Source of the DNA: Ctena decussata
Taxonomy: Eukaryota; Mollusca; Bivalvia; Lucinida; Lucinidae
Assembly (NCBI GenBank): GCA_963989385.1
Contig: OZ022499.1
Location: 78,357,903 to 78,421,902, forward strand
DNA: 64,000 nucleotides
Reading direction: 5' to 3'
A program made the position numbers and the translations under genes. Shown piece after piece: positions 1-11,771 of this stretch; position 1 is the first letter of the stretch; each line of letters starts with the position of its first letter. A model generated the notes under the pieces. It made no database searches. It had not been told where the DNA came from and worked only from the letters and a program-made list of their open reading frames with translations.

Positions 1-400
1 ACAGTCTTTAAGTTTACAGAGATCACTGTAGAAAATTATCTTGGATTAGAACTGGTCAGCAGAAAACAAGTCTACATTTAGAGCTTTTAGATCGTCTCCA
101 ACTGATAACTGAGAAAGAAACCAAACTCCGTATCTATGCCGAACAGACGTCATCAGGAAAATCTCTTTACCTTATATCTAGATTATTCCAGATTAATTTG
201 AGAGATAATATGTATTAACAGCCGTTTTGATCAGATAATATCAGATGTTTCCATGCGCAGACAAAGGCAGTAATCAAAATGCTACTGTAAACGGTTATGA
301 GAAATAAGACCTCTGAAAATGACAAAACAGATCAGAAACCACCTCATTAGTAGTTTACTAAGGTCTTTAATTCCTACATAACAACCAGTTAATGTCACGA
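1..400. other. Non-coding, nothing recognised
   Basis: AT-rich single-copy-looking sequence. I see no ORF, repeat structure or RNA gene. Confidence 0.5.
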
Positions 401-436
401 AACCTGTTCTTTGATCCTCAATTCTACCATTACATT

Positions 437-706
437 AATGTATGTGGGCACATCTCCTTGTTCTCCCGCCATTTTGACGAAGGGAAACAACTTTATTGAT
501 TTTCTGATTTCTTCCCCGGACAGCGTAGTCTTCGAATATGGGGTTTTATCGTTGTTGAGGGCAACAGGGGTAGCTCCTGGTTTGGACCCCGCACCCACCC
601 CACGGTCGAATTTTCTCCTAGCAGAGCAAGTTCTATTGAAAAGGGAGACAAAAAAAAGAAAATGATAGTGTGGCTTCCCCTGAGAGTGTACCCATTCACC
701 TAAAAG
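437..706. repeat. MITE family A, copy 1 (inverted orientation)
   Basis: The left arm (cgccattttgacgaaggg, aaacaact) is the reverse complement of the right arm of other family A copies. The right arm ends ccctgagagtgtacccattc. Family A copies carry inverted arms meaning roughly gggagacaact ... agttgtttccc, with a central palindrome around gctcctaggagc. The ORFs here are chance frames through the repeat. Confidence 0.65.
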
Positions 707-823
707 AGAGAAACACAAACGACAGAAGAGAACAACGCATTTCGATAAAACACATCCTCTTAGAAGGTGGACCCGCAAAAGCAGAACCGCTATTGTTGTT
801 GTTGCTCCATGTATATTTTTCAG

Positions 824-1096
824 AGAGGCTCCGTGGTCGAGTGGTTAGAGTGATTCGGTTATTGTGCAGAAAGTCGCTGGAAGGTCGTGAGATCGCGCCC
901 GGGTTTCGCCATCCGACGACTGGGAAACTCTGTCAACCAAGCAGTAAATGGGTACATTTTTCGAATCAGGGAAGGATAAGGCATCGAAAGGAGAGGGATC
1001 GGCTCCGCCTTTCATCAGCTGTGCCCAAGATACAGTGGGTCTCTAACCCCCATTGCCCCTACGGCTATTAGGCTATGGGAAACCTTTACCTTTACC
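824..1096 (+). repeat. tRNA-derived SINE, family S1
   Basis: The head reads like a class II (Ser/Leu-type) tRNA: box A-like ggtcgagtggttagag about 10 bases in, then a diverged box B-like stretch near 885-900. The body ends ggctatgggaaacc with a (ctttac) tail. A second copy in reverse orientation lies at 1857-2028 with the same head, body and tail. Not a functional tRNA gene: the cloverleaf is incomplete. Confidence 0.75.
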
Positions 1097-1170
1097 CTAT
1101 GTTAATCCTCATATGTCATATTTTATATGCCTTGAGTGAAATAAGAGTTATTGTCTGTCTGTCTGTCTGT

Positions 1171-1345
1171 CTGGTAGTGTAGTGGTTTCCTCGTTAGACT
1201 ACCAATCCAGGGGTTGCAGGTTCAATCCCCCGCTTCTCCTTTTTTTCGGATGAGACTTAAACTCGAGGTCTCGTTTCCGTATGACATATGTGTTGGTAGG
1301 ACGTTAAACCCGAATTGGCTCACTCACTTTTCTGGAATAAGATAC
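1171..1345 (+). repeat. tRNA-derived SINE, family S2
   Basis: Box A-like tagtgtagtggttt at about 1175 is followed 40 bases later by a good box B, ggttcaatccc, near 1222. Downstream is a SINE body with ggatgagacttaaa, of the sort shared by several mollusc SINEs. A (gtct)n microsatellite precedes it at 1154-1172 and may be the tail of another insertion. Confidence 0.7.
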
Positions 1346-1856
1346 CCGATCACTAAATGATAGTTTTCAGTCTTTTTGCGCAGTTTAAACCTACGACTTT
1401 CGCTTTCACGGCCTTCGTCGCCGAAATCGAGCCTTTAACCAGTCGACCACTATGCCTTTGCAATTAAATGGCTCGATATATATAATTCGCACAAATAGCG
1501 GATCTAAAATCACGTAAACAACACTACAGTGAAATTACTGAAGGCTTGAACTGTATCATTTGATGACACAATTTGTTGACGCCAACAAACCCTGGTAACT
1601 GTTTTTCCTTGTTGGTTCTATAAATAACAAAGTACAAGCACGATTTTAATCTTTGATGACATCTCATTAGCAGCAGACATATTTTCTATTAGGTTCACAG
1701 AAATCGAGGCGAGGATGATTAACAAATAGAAAATGCCACACATTCAACGTAAAACAAATGATCAGTACTCGATGTATCTATCAAGATTCAAAGCTGAGAG
1801 AATATCTTCACCAGTTCGACGCAAGTTCTTCAGAGGAACTCGAACAATAAACATAG

Positions 1857-2028
1857 GTAAAGGTTTCCCATAGCCTACTAGCCGTAGGGGCAGTGGGGGT
1901 TTACTGCTGGGTTGACAGAGAGAGTTTTCCAGTCATCGTATGGCGACAGTGAGCCGCGAGCTCACGACCTTACGGTGACTTTCTGCGCACTAGCCGAGCT
2001 ACTCTGACCACGACTACGGCGCCTCTCT
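1857..2028 (-). repeat. tRNA-derived SINE, family S1, reverse copy
   Basis: The reverse complement begins gagaggcgccgtagtcg and ends gggaaacctttacct, matching the 824-1096 copy over head and tail with a shorter centre. The two copies form an inverted pair about 760 bp apart. Confidence 0.75.
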
Positions 2029-2180
2029 TATTATTAATGATTAACATACAAGTCATAAAATTATAAGTACTCGTAGGCAACGGTATAGACTTTTGTGAGT
2101 CCAAGATGTTAGACATTCACATATCAAATCTCACTTGCTTCTCTGATACCTTTTTACCTCCCTCCAACATCTTGAGGGGA

Positions 2181-2201
2181 GGGGGGGGGGGGGGGGGGGG
2201 G
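2181..2201. repeat. Poly-G run, 21 bases
   Basis: An uninterrupted run of G, preceded by ggggagg-like sequence. Length is prone to sequencing error. No gene nearby. Confidence 0.9.
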
Positions 2202-2357
2202 CTACTAAAGATTTTAGAGAGAAGTAAAACATTTTAAATACGAGTGAATATATGGCTAAGAGAATTTCTACCATCTTCGCCTGAAATCAGTCTAGCAATA
2301 GTAGTTGAAGATTTCGGAATATGCTTTATTTATAAATGTACCAGTCAAGACGGAAAA

Positions 2358-2576
2358 CGTAACGTACGTGGCCCTAAAGTCGTCAGGGTCCTAAGGTCGT
2401 CATCATTCTTTTAGCTTCATTATTTTCCATCTGTGTCACAGAAATGTCTAGAAGCGGGCGAAATTCAGAAGATAGATATCTTAATTTTGTTATGCAGTTT
2501 AAATTCTAAGCTAAATATATGCATGAGGTATTCGTTTAAATGCACTGAGGTGACGACCTTAGGGCCACGTACGTTA
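2358..2576. repeat. Short inverted-repeat element
   Basis: The arm gtaacgtacgtggccctaa at about 2358 recurs inverted as ttagggccacgtacgttac near 2558-2576. The left arm holds a second partial copy of the ctaaggtcgtca motif. About 220 bp overall; MITE-like, family not recognised. Confidence 0.6.
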
Positions 2577-2690
2577 CTGTCGTTGGTTATCAGTGAAATG
2601 AGTAACATATTGATATGAAACTCAGCAAAATTTGTTGCTAATGGTGGGGCAAGCTTTTTGGTTTAAACAATATTTTATTAATCAATTCAC

Positions 2691-3108
2691 ATTATCACGC
2701 TGGTCTGGCATTCAGCACAGGCAACGAAGCAACGTACTTTAAAACACGATTGTTTTCGCATACTTCTTACATTAATTTCAAAATATCATTCTTACGGATC
2801 CGGCAGTTTGTAAGACCTCTTGGTCAGGCCAGATTTTCAAAGAAATTCCGTCTAGTATAAATGCAGTGCTTGAATAAGGTTTTTCACCAATTCGTTGGCT
2901 GGTCGTTGTAGCCCAAAAATTGTTTTCAAGCATTTCTTGAATATGCATATCAATTCAGTAAAACTTTTGAGTCCTATTTCAAGAGTAGGGGGTCGGATGG
3001 TCTGTGAGACTATACTTCTGAAACAAACTTATGCTGGTGAGCAGAACAAGCAGGTTCCTTGTACGTTGTCTTCGTTGCCTGTGTTGAATGCCAGACCAGT
3101 GTGATTAT
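2691..3108. mobile_element. MITE with about 47-bp terminal inverted repeats
   Basis: The left arm 2691-2737 (attatcacgctggtctggca...) and right arm 3061-3108 (...tgccagaccagtgtgattat) are inverted copies with about 4 differences. They enclose 320 bp without a transposase ORF. The inverted match fades outside these coordinates. Confidence 0.8.
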
Positions 3109-3242
3109 ATAATTTACAATCTCAAGTATCAGGATCTGACAGTAAGCTATGAGCTTATAGTAGTCTTCTCCTGAAGCTTTTTGTGAAAGCTGATACTTGT
3201 TTTCATAGCATGAGAACAGCCATACTGGCTGGCTGCCCGAAC

Positions 3243-3309
3243 ATCGTTCTTGTGCGCGCATGCGGACAGCCATACTGGCTGGCTGTCCTCCTGCGCGCAC
3301 GAGAACGAT
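3243..3309. repeat. Strong hairpin with nested palindrome
   Basis: The arms atcgttcttgtgcgcgca and tgcgcgcacgagaacgat are inverted copies. Between them ggacagcca and tggctgtcc form a second stem. The loop motif acagccatactggctggctg also occurs just upstream at 3218-3237 as a direct repeat. Confidence 0.75.
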
Positions 3310-3793
3310 ATTCGTCAGTGTTCGACAATCACAACATTACACAGAACAGCGCTTAAAACGGGTAGAACAAAATTTTACACGACCCCACCATGAACAAATG
3401 TGGCGGCGCATTGATTGAGCAGACATTTTATCGTTTCTTTGTTGTGAAGTATAGAAAAAACGTTACTAACATTTACTAAAAACAAAACAAAGAAAAAAAA
3501 ACCAAGAAAAAGAAAAACAAAACGTCTTGTATCTTCGATCATCTGGCAAGTAACTGAATATGCCGCCATTGTGCTTCCGCTCCTCAGAACTTGACCAATA
3601 TCCTTGCCGCAGTGTTCAAGCGCAAAGAGAGAGAACATTGTCCTTGGCCAGTCGAAGCGTTACAAGAACGCGACGCGTGAGGGCACCCGTGTGTGCGCCC
3701 GTGTGTTTAGTTGTTTGTGTGTGTATGTGTGTGGTGGGGGTTGGGGTGGGTGAGGATGGGGGTGGGCTTGAGAGGGAGAGATTCCAGCATCCC

Positions 3794-3794
<1 letters not shown>

Positions 3795-3829
<35 letters not shown>
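3795..3829. repeat. Poly-T run, 35 bases
   Basis: An uninterrupted T run. It could be the poly-A tail of a minus-strand retroposon, but I see no matching body next to it. Confidence 0.9.
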
Positions 3830-3832
<3 letters not shown>

Positions 3833-3949
3833 TTTTTGGTGAAGCTAAAACCTGGAAAGCCTGGACCTTCCAGGCACTATGGTAACAAAACTATGACCAT
3901 GTCGTTGTCAACTCCGATGTGCAAGGGGTATACAAATTATGCAAACCAT

Positions 3950-4044
3950 CCCACCAAGCACACGCCAATATGACGTCGTGTCAACAACGGTGCGACGTAC
4001 CTATGCTGAACTGACCTCATTTCAACGTTGTGTGCCCACTGGGT
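3950..4044. mobile_element. Short palindromic MITE, CCCASTGGGC-type ends, copy 1
   Basis: Left end cccaccaagcacacgcc and right end gtgtgcccactggg are inverted. The inside has inverted tgacgtcgtg-like blocks. Related copies lie at 46190-46315, 46661-46770 and 53205-53313. Confidence 0.6.
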
Positions 4045-5060
4045 GCATTCCTTCTCAGACCTGAATTGATATAGAGAGATTGTGACATGAAATTTGTATA
4101 CCAGAACATGATTTTTTCTCGAACAAACAATTTTTCTCAAGGAATTCAATTCTGTTTTAACAGAAAAAAAAATCCAGAATTAAAGTATTGTAAAACTATA
4201 TGTACCTATAAACATGGTCTCAGATTATCCTTTTTATGCACATCTTCATACTATCATTGAATGTTGTATCGTATTCCAATATAGGAGTCGTTATCGAACC
4301 TGTTTCAGTACACAGATTTCTTGTCATATTGGAACTTTAAGACTCCAGCCTTTATATATGAACAGACAAGGCTTATTAGCTGACTGTTAGTTCAAGAGAA
4401 AATAACTTTCGCAGTCCGAAATGTTCGGCGTTTTTCGAAGGCAGCTGATGCAACTGCCCTCGAATAACGCCGAACAATTCAGATTGTGCATATTATCAAA
4501 AGCGCTTGTATCACTGAAAAGGCGCTTTAAATTTTTGCACGCTGTATGGCAAAGCCTACGATACCATTGCTTTGTTAAGGAATGAGACAAGTTCCTTTTT
4601 CGACTCACAAAGTCGGCTCAAGTTGTAGCAGCTTAGGTCGCCTACGCTGGAGATGTGGGGAAATAAATCAAAGTAAAATTACGCCAATATGCGCCTTCAG
4701 AAAAACAAATGATGTCAGGCTCTCATACTCGTAATAGCTGTTACTGTAGTTAGCCTTCTACTCTGTGTAAGCTCTGTTGGATCAAAAAAGTTTTGCATCG
4801 CCATATATTTTCCGGTAGACATAATGCTGAATAATTATAATTATTTCAAGAAGCATACAAAAAAAAGCATCATGTGCATTGAAGTGCATCAATTGAATAA
4901 CGCAAAAAATCACCAGTAACGTTGCTTACATAACGTAGCTTACATCATACAACGTGACTCAGCATATTTCGTGCAAGAAAATAGCTGGCTTATAATTGCT
5001 ATTAGTATTTTCACTTCCTGTATAAACAAAAATAGTAGCTATGTACGAATAGTACTCGTC
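4045..5060. other. Non-coding, nothing recognised
   Basis: No coding region, element ends or RNA gene seen. A local palindrome, ttcggcg...cgccgaa, occurs near 4426-4475. Confidence 0.4.
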
Positions 5061-5065
5061 ACCTA

Positions 5066-5371
5066 CACTGTAAAAATATTCCGTAGATTTTACGGTAGAA
5101 TACCTGAAAACCAGCTGCCGGTCCATTTCCTGTTATTTTTACGGGCGTCTGCCGGTAGAATATTTGAGAAAATCGCAGGGTTATGTTAACTGACCGCACT
5201 CGGGAATACCTTTATTGTGTTGAAGGACTGTATGACCAAAACAATATCTATCACATTCTACCCTACACTGCGTGATGAGTCCTTCAAACGTTTACGGGCG
5301 CCCGTAAAAATAACGGGAAATAGACTGGCAGTTGTAAGTCAAATCTACGGAATACGGAATTTTTTACAGTG
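5066..5371. mobile_element. Palindromic MITE with TA duplication (Tc1/mariner-like ends)
   Basis: Ends cactgtaaaaatattccg and cggaattttttacagtg are inverted, and each is flanked by TA (5064-5065 and 5372-5373), as expected for Tc1/mariner insertion. Inner arms also pair: cctgttatttttacgggcg with cgcccgtaaaaataacggg. About 306 bp with no transposase. Superfamily assignment rests on the TA duplication. Confidence 0.75.
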
Positions 5372-5944
5372 TAGCTGATAACGTAATTTATCTGATAAGA
5401 GAAGCAATGCAGTGCATTCGTACATGTGGTGGTTATTCATTTTAACAGTCATTTAAAAATGCATAAAATACTACTAAAATCGAGGTGAAACTGTTTGCTA
5501 CTCATTAAGATGCATACAACGTAGCTTAAAAGCATTTTTGCGACAGTGCTACTAAGAAATCAGAAATTGTCAAACAAGTGTGATACACTATAATACTGTT
5601 TCAGTTTAAAATGAAAACATATTACAAACTTGTTGGACCTTTGGGAGTATATATACTTGTAGAGTAAAAGTAATTTGGTGATCCTAGTTCTGATTCCATT
5701 TTTGCCATTTTGACAATTCTGGCTTTAATCAAAGCGGAGTTAAAAGCTCCTACGACAGCCCTTTGGCGCTCTGAATGTCTGAAACTCAATGCCATTATTT
5801 AATAGTTCGGCGAATCGCTTCTGTAGTTTACAGACCCGAACAAAGTTCCTGTGAATGCAGCACTAAGCTTGAAGATAGGCGTCTAGTTTTATGACACTCC
5901 ATACATTTCTGTATTCCTGGATAAATTCCCATATAGAAGCCTGG

Positions 5945-6184
5945 CCCCGAGGTTATAAAACTTTTTTCATGCTCAATACAGCTGAGCATGAAATTTTACC
6001 TGCTATTAAATAGCAAATTACTGATAAGTACAATTGTTTTCTTGCTCAGTTTAGCTGAGTATGAAATTTTCTCTGCCTATGAATTATGAAAATGCCAACG
6101 TTAGTTGGCATTTTCATATTTATCGGCAGAGAAAATTTCATGCTCAGCTGAGCTGAGCATGAAAAAAGTTTTATTACCTCGAGG
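5945..6184. mobile_element. Palindromic MITE with 5-bp CCTGG duplication
   Basis: Termini ccccgaggttataaaac and gttttattacctcgagg are inverted. The 5-bp direct repeat cctgg flanks both sides (5940-5944 and 6185-6189). The inside has a second long palindrome built from catgctcagctgagcatg and a central stem around atgccaacgttagttggcat. Confidence 0.8.
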
Positions 6185-6189
6185 CCTGG

Positions 6190-6765
6190 ACAATGTGTTC
6201 CACGGACAGGGGCATTGAGAATGGAAGATAAAAAAGAAGAAGAAAACTGTAGACTTGTTTCACCTGAAAGTATACCAATTCCCCAATAAATGGGATTTTA
6301 AGCAAAAGAAAACACCTTTGTTTGCTGGGGATACCGGTGCTGTTGTTGTGAGAAAAAAAGAGACTTGAAATTTTGATATTTAATAAATAACGTCCTCTTG
6401 TTTCCGCTCATATCAGCTTTTTTGTAATAGAGAAATGTCAGTAGCGTGTTTGGTAATGTTAAGTGACTATTTTATGGATATTGACTTGAAAATTTCATTC
6501 CACGTTCTCTAATATTCAATAAATATGCCCACGCTTCCAAGCATATTATAGTTTCTCCAAATACCATGATGCCAATAACATGATATCAGTAATATCAGTA
6601 TTATGTTTAAAAAAGAAAAGAACAGTATGTTTATGTTTTAATATATTTGTATTCATCTTTTCTTCAATTTATCTTCTCACGTTTGACATTTTAAAAGCAT
6701 GGATCGGTTTCAAATAATTTCATTTTCAGTGTTGGAACTACGCATTATCCCATGACAATACCACA
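6190..6765. other. Non-coding, nothing recognised
   Basis: AT-rich; no coding potential or repeat ends seen. Confidence 0.4.
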
Positions 6766-6767
6766 AC

Positions 6768-7049
6768 TTGAAGGTTTTAGATTTACATTAGAAAACCAAC
6801 AAAGTGGCATGTGCACTCAGCGAAGACTCGGATCAGCCTGGGCATCCGCCCAATCTGATCAGAGTCTTCGCTGACCGCATGGAGCTAGCTTAGACCCTTA
6901 GCTACCCTTTAAATGCACAGCGAAGACTTTAAAGCTACCCTTTAAACGCACAGCCAAGACTCTGATCAGACTGGGCGGCTGCTCAGGCTGATCTGAGTCG
7001 TCGCAGGGCGCATATGCCACTTAGTTGGTTTTGTCGTGTAGCGGCTCAA
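6768..7049. mobile_element. MITE family G, copy 1 (left end decayed)
   Basis: Shares aaaaccaacaaagtggcat, cagcgaagactc and gatcagcctgggcatccgcc with copies at 43210-43411 and 47161-47370. The right end gtagcggctc is recognisable; the left terminal gagccgcgacac is lost. The centre carries a partial duplication of gctaccctttaa. Confidence 0.75.
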
Positions 7050-7660
7050 TTTTTATGCCTAGTGCCTCAGAAAAGGGGCGTTGGCAAACAGCGCAGACCC
7101 AGATCAGACGCCGCAAAACACTTCATTTGATCACGGTCCTCGCTATTTGCACATAAGACAAATGGATATTTGCCTTAAATAAACAAAAGTGATAAAAATA
7201 AACTTAATCAGCCACCCCTTAATTGACACAGGACTCATCCAATCTGGGTTCGCATAACGGTAAGACACCTATAGATAGCATTGGCGTTCACGGGCTTTTC
7301 GGTCAGGTTTCTTGTCGCTCAAGGAACACTTCTTTGAAATTACATGTACACTACAATCAGTGTACTAATTTCAAAAAGGAAGGATTAATGCTATTTTACA
7401 GCTTTCTGCAGGCTCACTTAATTAAAAAAATCAGCACTAGCCAAGAATCTCAAAATATCTGTAACTCAAGGGGTCCATCGAAGGAAATGTTTTTGAACAC
7501 TGCGCATTGTTCCGATGGCTCCTCTGCCTAGGTAAGGTTACCCAGGTCAGGAAAGAGGAGGAGGGGTTCAGGCATTGCCTCTGTAGTGTTGTTGTTCCAT
7601 GTCTAAGGGATATGCATCCTCATCGGCCAATTAAAATAAAACTACTGCGAGTATAAGACG
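7050..7660. other. Non-coding, nothing recognised
   Basis: The 102-codon frame at 7223-7531 has no recognisable domain and no splice or promoter context. I do not call it a gene. Confidence 0.4.
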
Positions 7661-8475
7661 TGCACTTGGAGTCGTCGATGCAAATTTAGTCATATACTTA
7701 TGAAGTTTAGCCAAAAGGTTATGGATAGATGACCTACACCTTTTTTTCTTACATATAAATATACGTTATCCTAAAAGGGGCCATAACTCAGCCAATAATG
7801 TATATAGCATAATCTCACTTTCAAACTTAAAAGTCAAATGGTTCAATACACGTTGTTAGAAATCTATACCAAAGTCGCGAAGGGCGAATTCAGTCATATA
7901 AAATTAAAGCCAAAAGGTAATGTGATCTACACCTTTGTCCTCAACAATATGGCCAACATGACTTAAAACAAAAGTTTGGTATAAAAATTGCACTTAGTTT
8001 TTTGAAATAGGGCTTTAACTCTGTAAAAACATGGCCTACGAAAAGGAAAGCTTAGCTCTAATGGACATTGCATTTAAAGAGCATTAACAGCCCTCCAGAG
8101 ATGTTCTTTCTTTCATCTAGAAAAGGGGCATGGCTTTGTCTGTAATAGGGGCATTATAATCTTCAGAATGCTCGACACATCTAGTCATGAAGTACTAATT
8201 TTGTATACCTCAGTCGATCAATCGGTCCTGAAGGTGAAAAAACTAACACTAATGAAGTCGAACAGGGAGTAATTCAGCGCTAATAGGTCTTCACATCAAC
8301 CCCTAACAATACACTACATAGGCTAATACCTTTTTGCATTTTCTTGACTTCCCAAAAGGACATATCTCACGGAGTAATTCAGCCCTAATAGGTCTTCATA
8401 TCAACCCCTAACAATACACTACATAAGCTAGTACCTTTTTGCATTTTCTTAACTTCCCAAAAGGACATATCTCGT
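7660..8475. repeat. Decayed tandem repeats including a clean 105-bp duplication
   Basis: 8266-8370 and 8371-8475 are adjacent copies with period 105, starting ggagtaattcag and ending ggacatatctc, with few differences. Upstream, two looser copies of a unit with attcagtcatat and gccaaaaggt lie near 7680-7740 and 7890-7920. The style resembles the tandem core of bivalve Helitron-like elements, but no ends are visible. Confidence 0.65.
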
Positions 8476-8828
8476 AGTGTTCATGACTGGCGTGAAAAAA
8501 TAAAACACTGATCCATATTTTTATGAAACCCATCTATAAAAGATTAAGATCATAGCAAGTCTCATAGCACGCCATACTATTGGGAACAAAGGTGTAGGAG
8601 AAGAACTCGATAAGTATATCGCTTCTGTTCTAATCCCATAGCTTGTACTGGTATCTTACTTGTCCATGTATGTATATGTATGTTAACTGAATAAATAAAT
8701 ATGTTTAAACCAAGATCATAGCATTTACGACTCGTGTTATACAAACCACGATACAAACGAACGGACGGCAAACAGAAGGGAATGTGTCCCTTCAACTTCC
8801 AACGTTTTCGAAATTGGGAGAGGGGGGA

Positions 8829-8843
8829 GGGGGGGGGGGGGGG
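8829..8843. repeat. Poly-G run, 15 bases
   Basis: A G run directly after another short G run (8822-8827). Confidence 0.9.
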
Positions 8844-8849
8844 CATCAT

Positions 8850-9745
8850 GAAAAATAAATAAAAACATACAACAGATATTCGTACACTACCTTAAACAGA
8901 ATCGTTGTTATATAAATTTTCCATCGTTTTCTTTTTCCATGTTAGTTATTCACAGCACTTAATGCTAAGAAACTCCCTGTATGGAGCATGCTCTTTTGGA
9001 AAAACAATAATTGAATATTTGTCCTTGGTTCTCAAAGCTCAGTTGTCTGGTATGTTGTAGTATCTTACGGTTCCTTTGTCATAGATCGAGTATTCCAGAT
9101 CTTTATTGATCTGAATTATTGATCTGAACAGCGAACAAATCAGCCGCTGCCTCTCAGCAAACACTAGCAGGGAGAAAAATAAAGAAACTATTGATGAAAA
9201 TCTAACACTGGCACTGGGAATAATTAGTCTGATAGATCAATTACTCGTATTTACAAAATACCTATCAACTTTCCGATCAGTGCTCAACAATCCATTTTCA
9301 CGAAACAAGACTGATTTTTATTGAATTTTGTTTTTCAGCTTAGAAACTTATCGCTGCAACTTCGAACATGCTACACCAAGTTTCAACACTCCCAGACAGA
9401 CACCTAGGAAGACAGACGGACAAACATTTTTTCAGCTGGGACAGATTACCATCTAGAAAACGAACACACAACATTACAAAAATCACTTCATGAATATTTT
9501 CTGATGGCCTTTTGGGCCAAAAGTCCACCAGAAAAATGACATCAAGTGTTTTTTTTTTAATGTAGTGTGTTGGAAAATATTCGTTTTTGGCCACAGCGAT
9601 CGGTTATATACTAATAAGTATTTTTGTTAAAACCATATAAGTTGAAGGTGGAATCTCTTTGGCCTGTATTATTGGCAGCTTCATAAAAAATCAAAGATAA
9701 AAGAAGTAGCATTCTGTCTATAATGCTGATATAGCTACATCCTGC
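8850..9745. other. Non-coding, nothing recognised
   Basis: The 84-codon minus-strand frame at 9340-9594 has no recognised domain. Nothing else seen. Confidence 0.4.
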
Positions 9746-9750
9746 CTAAT

Positions 9751-10981
9751 TATACCCCCGACATACGAAGTATGTCAGGGGGTATATAGTTTTTGTCATT
9801 CCGTCCGTTCGTCAGTTCGTTCGTCCGTTTGTCCGTCCGTTCGTCAACTTTACGTCAGAGTTTTGCATTAAACCTTTTTGGGTTGCTCATATCTCTGTAA
9901 CCACACATCAGATTCTTTTCATATTTGGTTCATGATATCTCTATATCATTACCTTTGATGTGAATTAGCTAAGTCCCTGGATCAGGTCCCAGGGTGGGGC
10001 CAGGGGTCAATAATTAGGACTAAGGCATTTTCATTATGTCAAAGTTTTGCATTAAAGGTAGGTTCCTGGACTAGCGATGACAATTATGTTCACAAAATAA
10101 TTTCGTCTTTTTCTGAGTAGTATTGAATTCTCTCATTTTTCTGAATTTGTTGCTACTGACAGAATCGTCAGAGTCGTTTTCACTCTTGGTTTATGTTCTT
10201 TCGTTGGAATTCCAGTTCTAAAAATAACTATGTTTATTATGTCTATAAGTGTGCGATTTCTAATGCCATTCTCCAAAGGTCAATTTTCTCTTGCCGTGAG
10301 CTCTCCTAGAGGTCCTGGCATGGCCAATGGGTTAAAACTAACCCAAAATGCAATGCAGCATGACGTCAGCTGTGTTATCTATTTTTGGCGCGAACTAAAA
10401 ATAGTTCTAACTGGTGTGCAAAGCAGAGTTAGGAAATCCCTTTCAAAACAACTTTTCTAAAAAAATTTGATTTACACTTTTTAGTGAAACTTATTCATTC
10501 CCTTTTTATAAGTGCTTCCCAACAAATTGGATGAAAGATCATCAAAATTATGATGCATTCCAAAGTACAGGAACCTACTTTAAACCTTTCTGTTTGCTTA
10601 TATCTATGTAACTGCATTGAAGATTTCTTCCATATTCGGTTCATGATATCTCTACATCATTGCTTTTGGTATGGACTACCTAAGCTGCAGGGTCAGGCTC
10701 ATGGGTGGGGCCAGGGTTCAATAACTAGGACTTAGCCATATGCTGTAGTTTTTTGGCATTTAGTTCCAATAAACTTCAGTGGAGCCTAATGATACATGAC
10801 TAGGTTTATTTCATATTGGTTTACATCATATGGATGCTGCTGCTGTCTTAAGGTCAAGGTCACAGACATAGAATTTTGTAAATGTATGACGTTTGCATTG
10901 AAGTTGTGTGGTAAAGTATGCTTTCATTAGGCGGTGGCACAGGTCGGGGGTATACGTGAGCCCCTGCTCACTTGATCTAGT
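9751..10981 (+). mobile_element. Helitron-like non-autonomous element (HINE/pearl type), copy 1
   Basis: The 5' end is a hairpin: tacccccgacatac / gtatgtcagggggta. A GTCC/GTTC microsatellite follows at 9805-9845. The core holds two copies of a unit (gcattaaacctttt...gggtggggccaggggtcaata). Near the 3' end, gtcgggggtat repeats the terminal motif; then comes the hairpin gtgagcccctgctcac and ctagtt. 5' subterminal repeat, GTCY microsatellite, tandem core and 3' hairpin with a CTRRT end are features known for Helentron-associated elements. Split by the MITE at 10056-10580. Confidence 0.75.
10056..10580. mobile_element. PIF/Harbinger-like MITE nested in the Helitron-like element
   Basis: Ends aggtaggttcctg and caggaacctactt are inverted with one mismatch and flanked by TAA on both sides (10053-10055 and 10581-10583). 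The sister unit of the host element reads gcattaaacctttt with no insertion, which proves the boundaries. A TWA duplication is typical of PIF/Harbinger. The frame at 10230-10460 inside it has no known domain. Confidence 0.8.
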
Positions 10982-10984
10982 TCA

Positions 10985-11770
10985 AAATATGTCAAGCAGT
11001 TCTTCTGTCGAAGATCAGGGATATGTATTTTCATTTTAGGACCACATGTTTAAACTTCAATCCCCGGATTCAGTTTGATTCTGATTGTCTCTATCTTTAG
11101 TTACGGTTTTATAAGTTACATATCTATCATGACTGCTGACTAACATAACTAATGTTTTAAAACTTTATTTTGCTTTTATATATTAAAATACTAAAACAGA
11201 CATTATGAGTTTAATTTTCTGTACGCCATGGCAACAACCTTTTTTTATTTCTAAAAGACTGCCCTGAGCGATTTATAAAATTCTACTGAAAATTAATGCA
11301 AAAAGCCCTTCATCGTCTTGATATGATTGAAATACAGTTGTAAAGGACTTTTAGTATAAACATTATTTTATTTGTATAAACTGACAATACAAATGCAATT
11401 CACATGACAAGACACATACAGAAGAATATACAAAAAGGATCCAGAAGAAAGTCAAACGACTTATGTAAATCTGTATCCCGTTGACAATGGTGTTATAGCA
11501 TATAATAAGTGATTTTGGTATGTCAGCTACAATAAATAATGTTTAATTGAGCAATATCAATAAAAATGAAGCATGATACAATAGATAAGCATCTTAAGAG
11601 AGATGGAGAAAAAAAGAGAGATTTTTAGAGCATATTGGAAGGCGTTCACAGGATATTGTCAATAAGACAAGTTACAATCACGTAAAATAGTTGCAATCAA
11701 GGGCGGGCTCCGATGAGAGTTCTGAGTGAGTCAATTCTTTCCGTCTATCAGAGATAGATGAACCATGGCC
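10985..11770. other. Non-coding, nothing recognised
   Basis: AT-rich sequence with no coding region or element ends. 11700-11770 flanks the next Helitron-like element. Confidence 0.4.
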
Positions 11771-11771
11771 C

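Noticed and set aside
670..1071. 133-codon plus-strand frame
   Set aside because: It runs from MITE A into SINE S1 with no domain; a chance frame over repeats.
3560..3973. 137-codon plus-strand frame
   Set aside because: Contains a GT-rich stretch and a 35-base T run read as poly-Phe; no domain.
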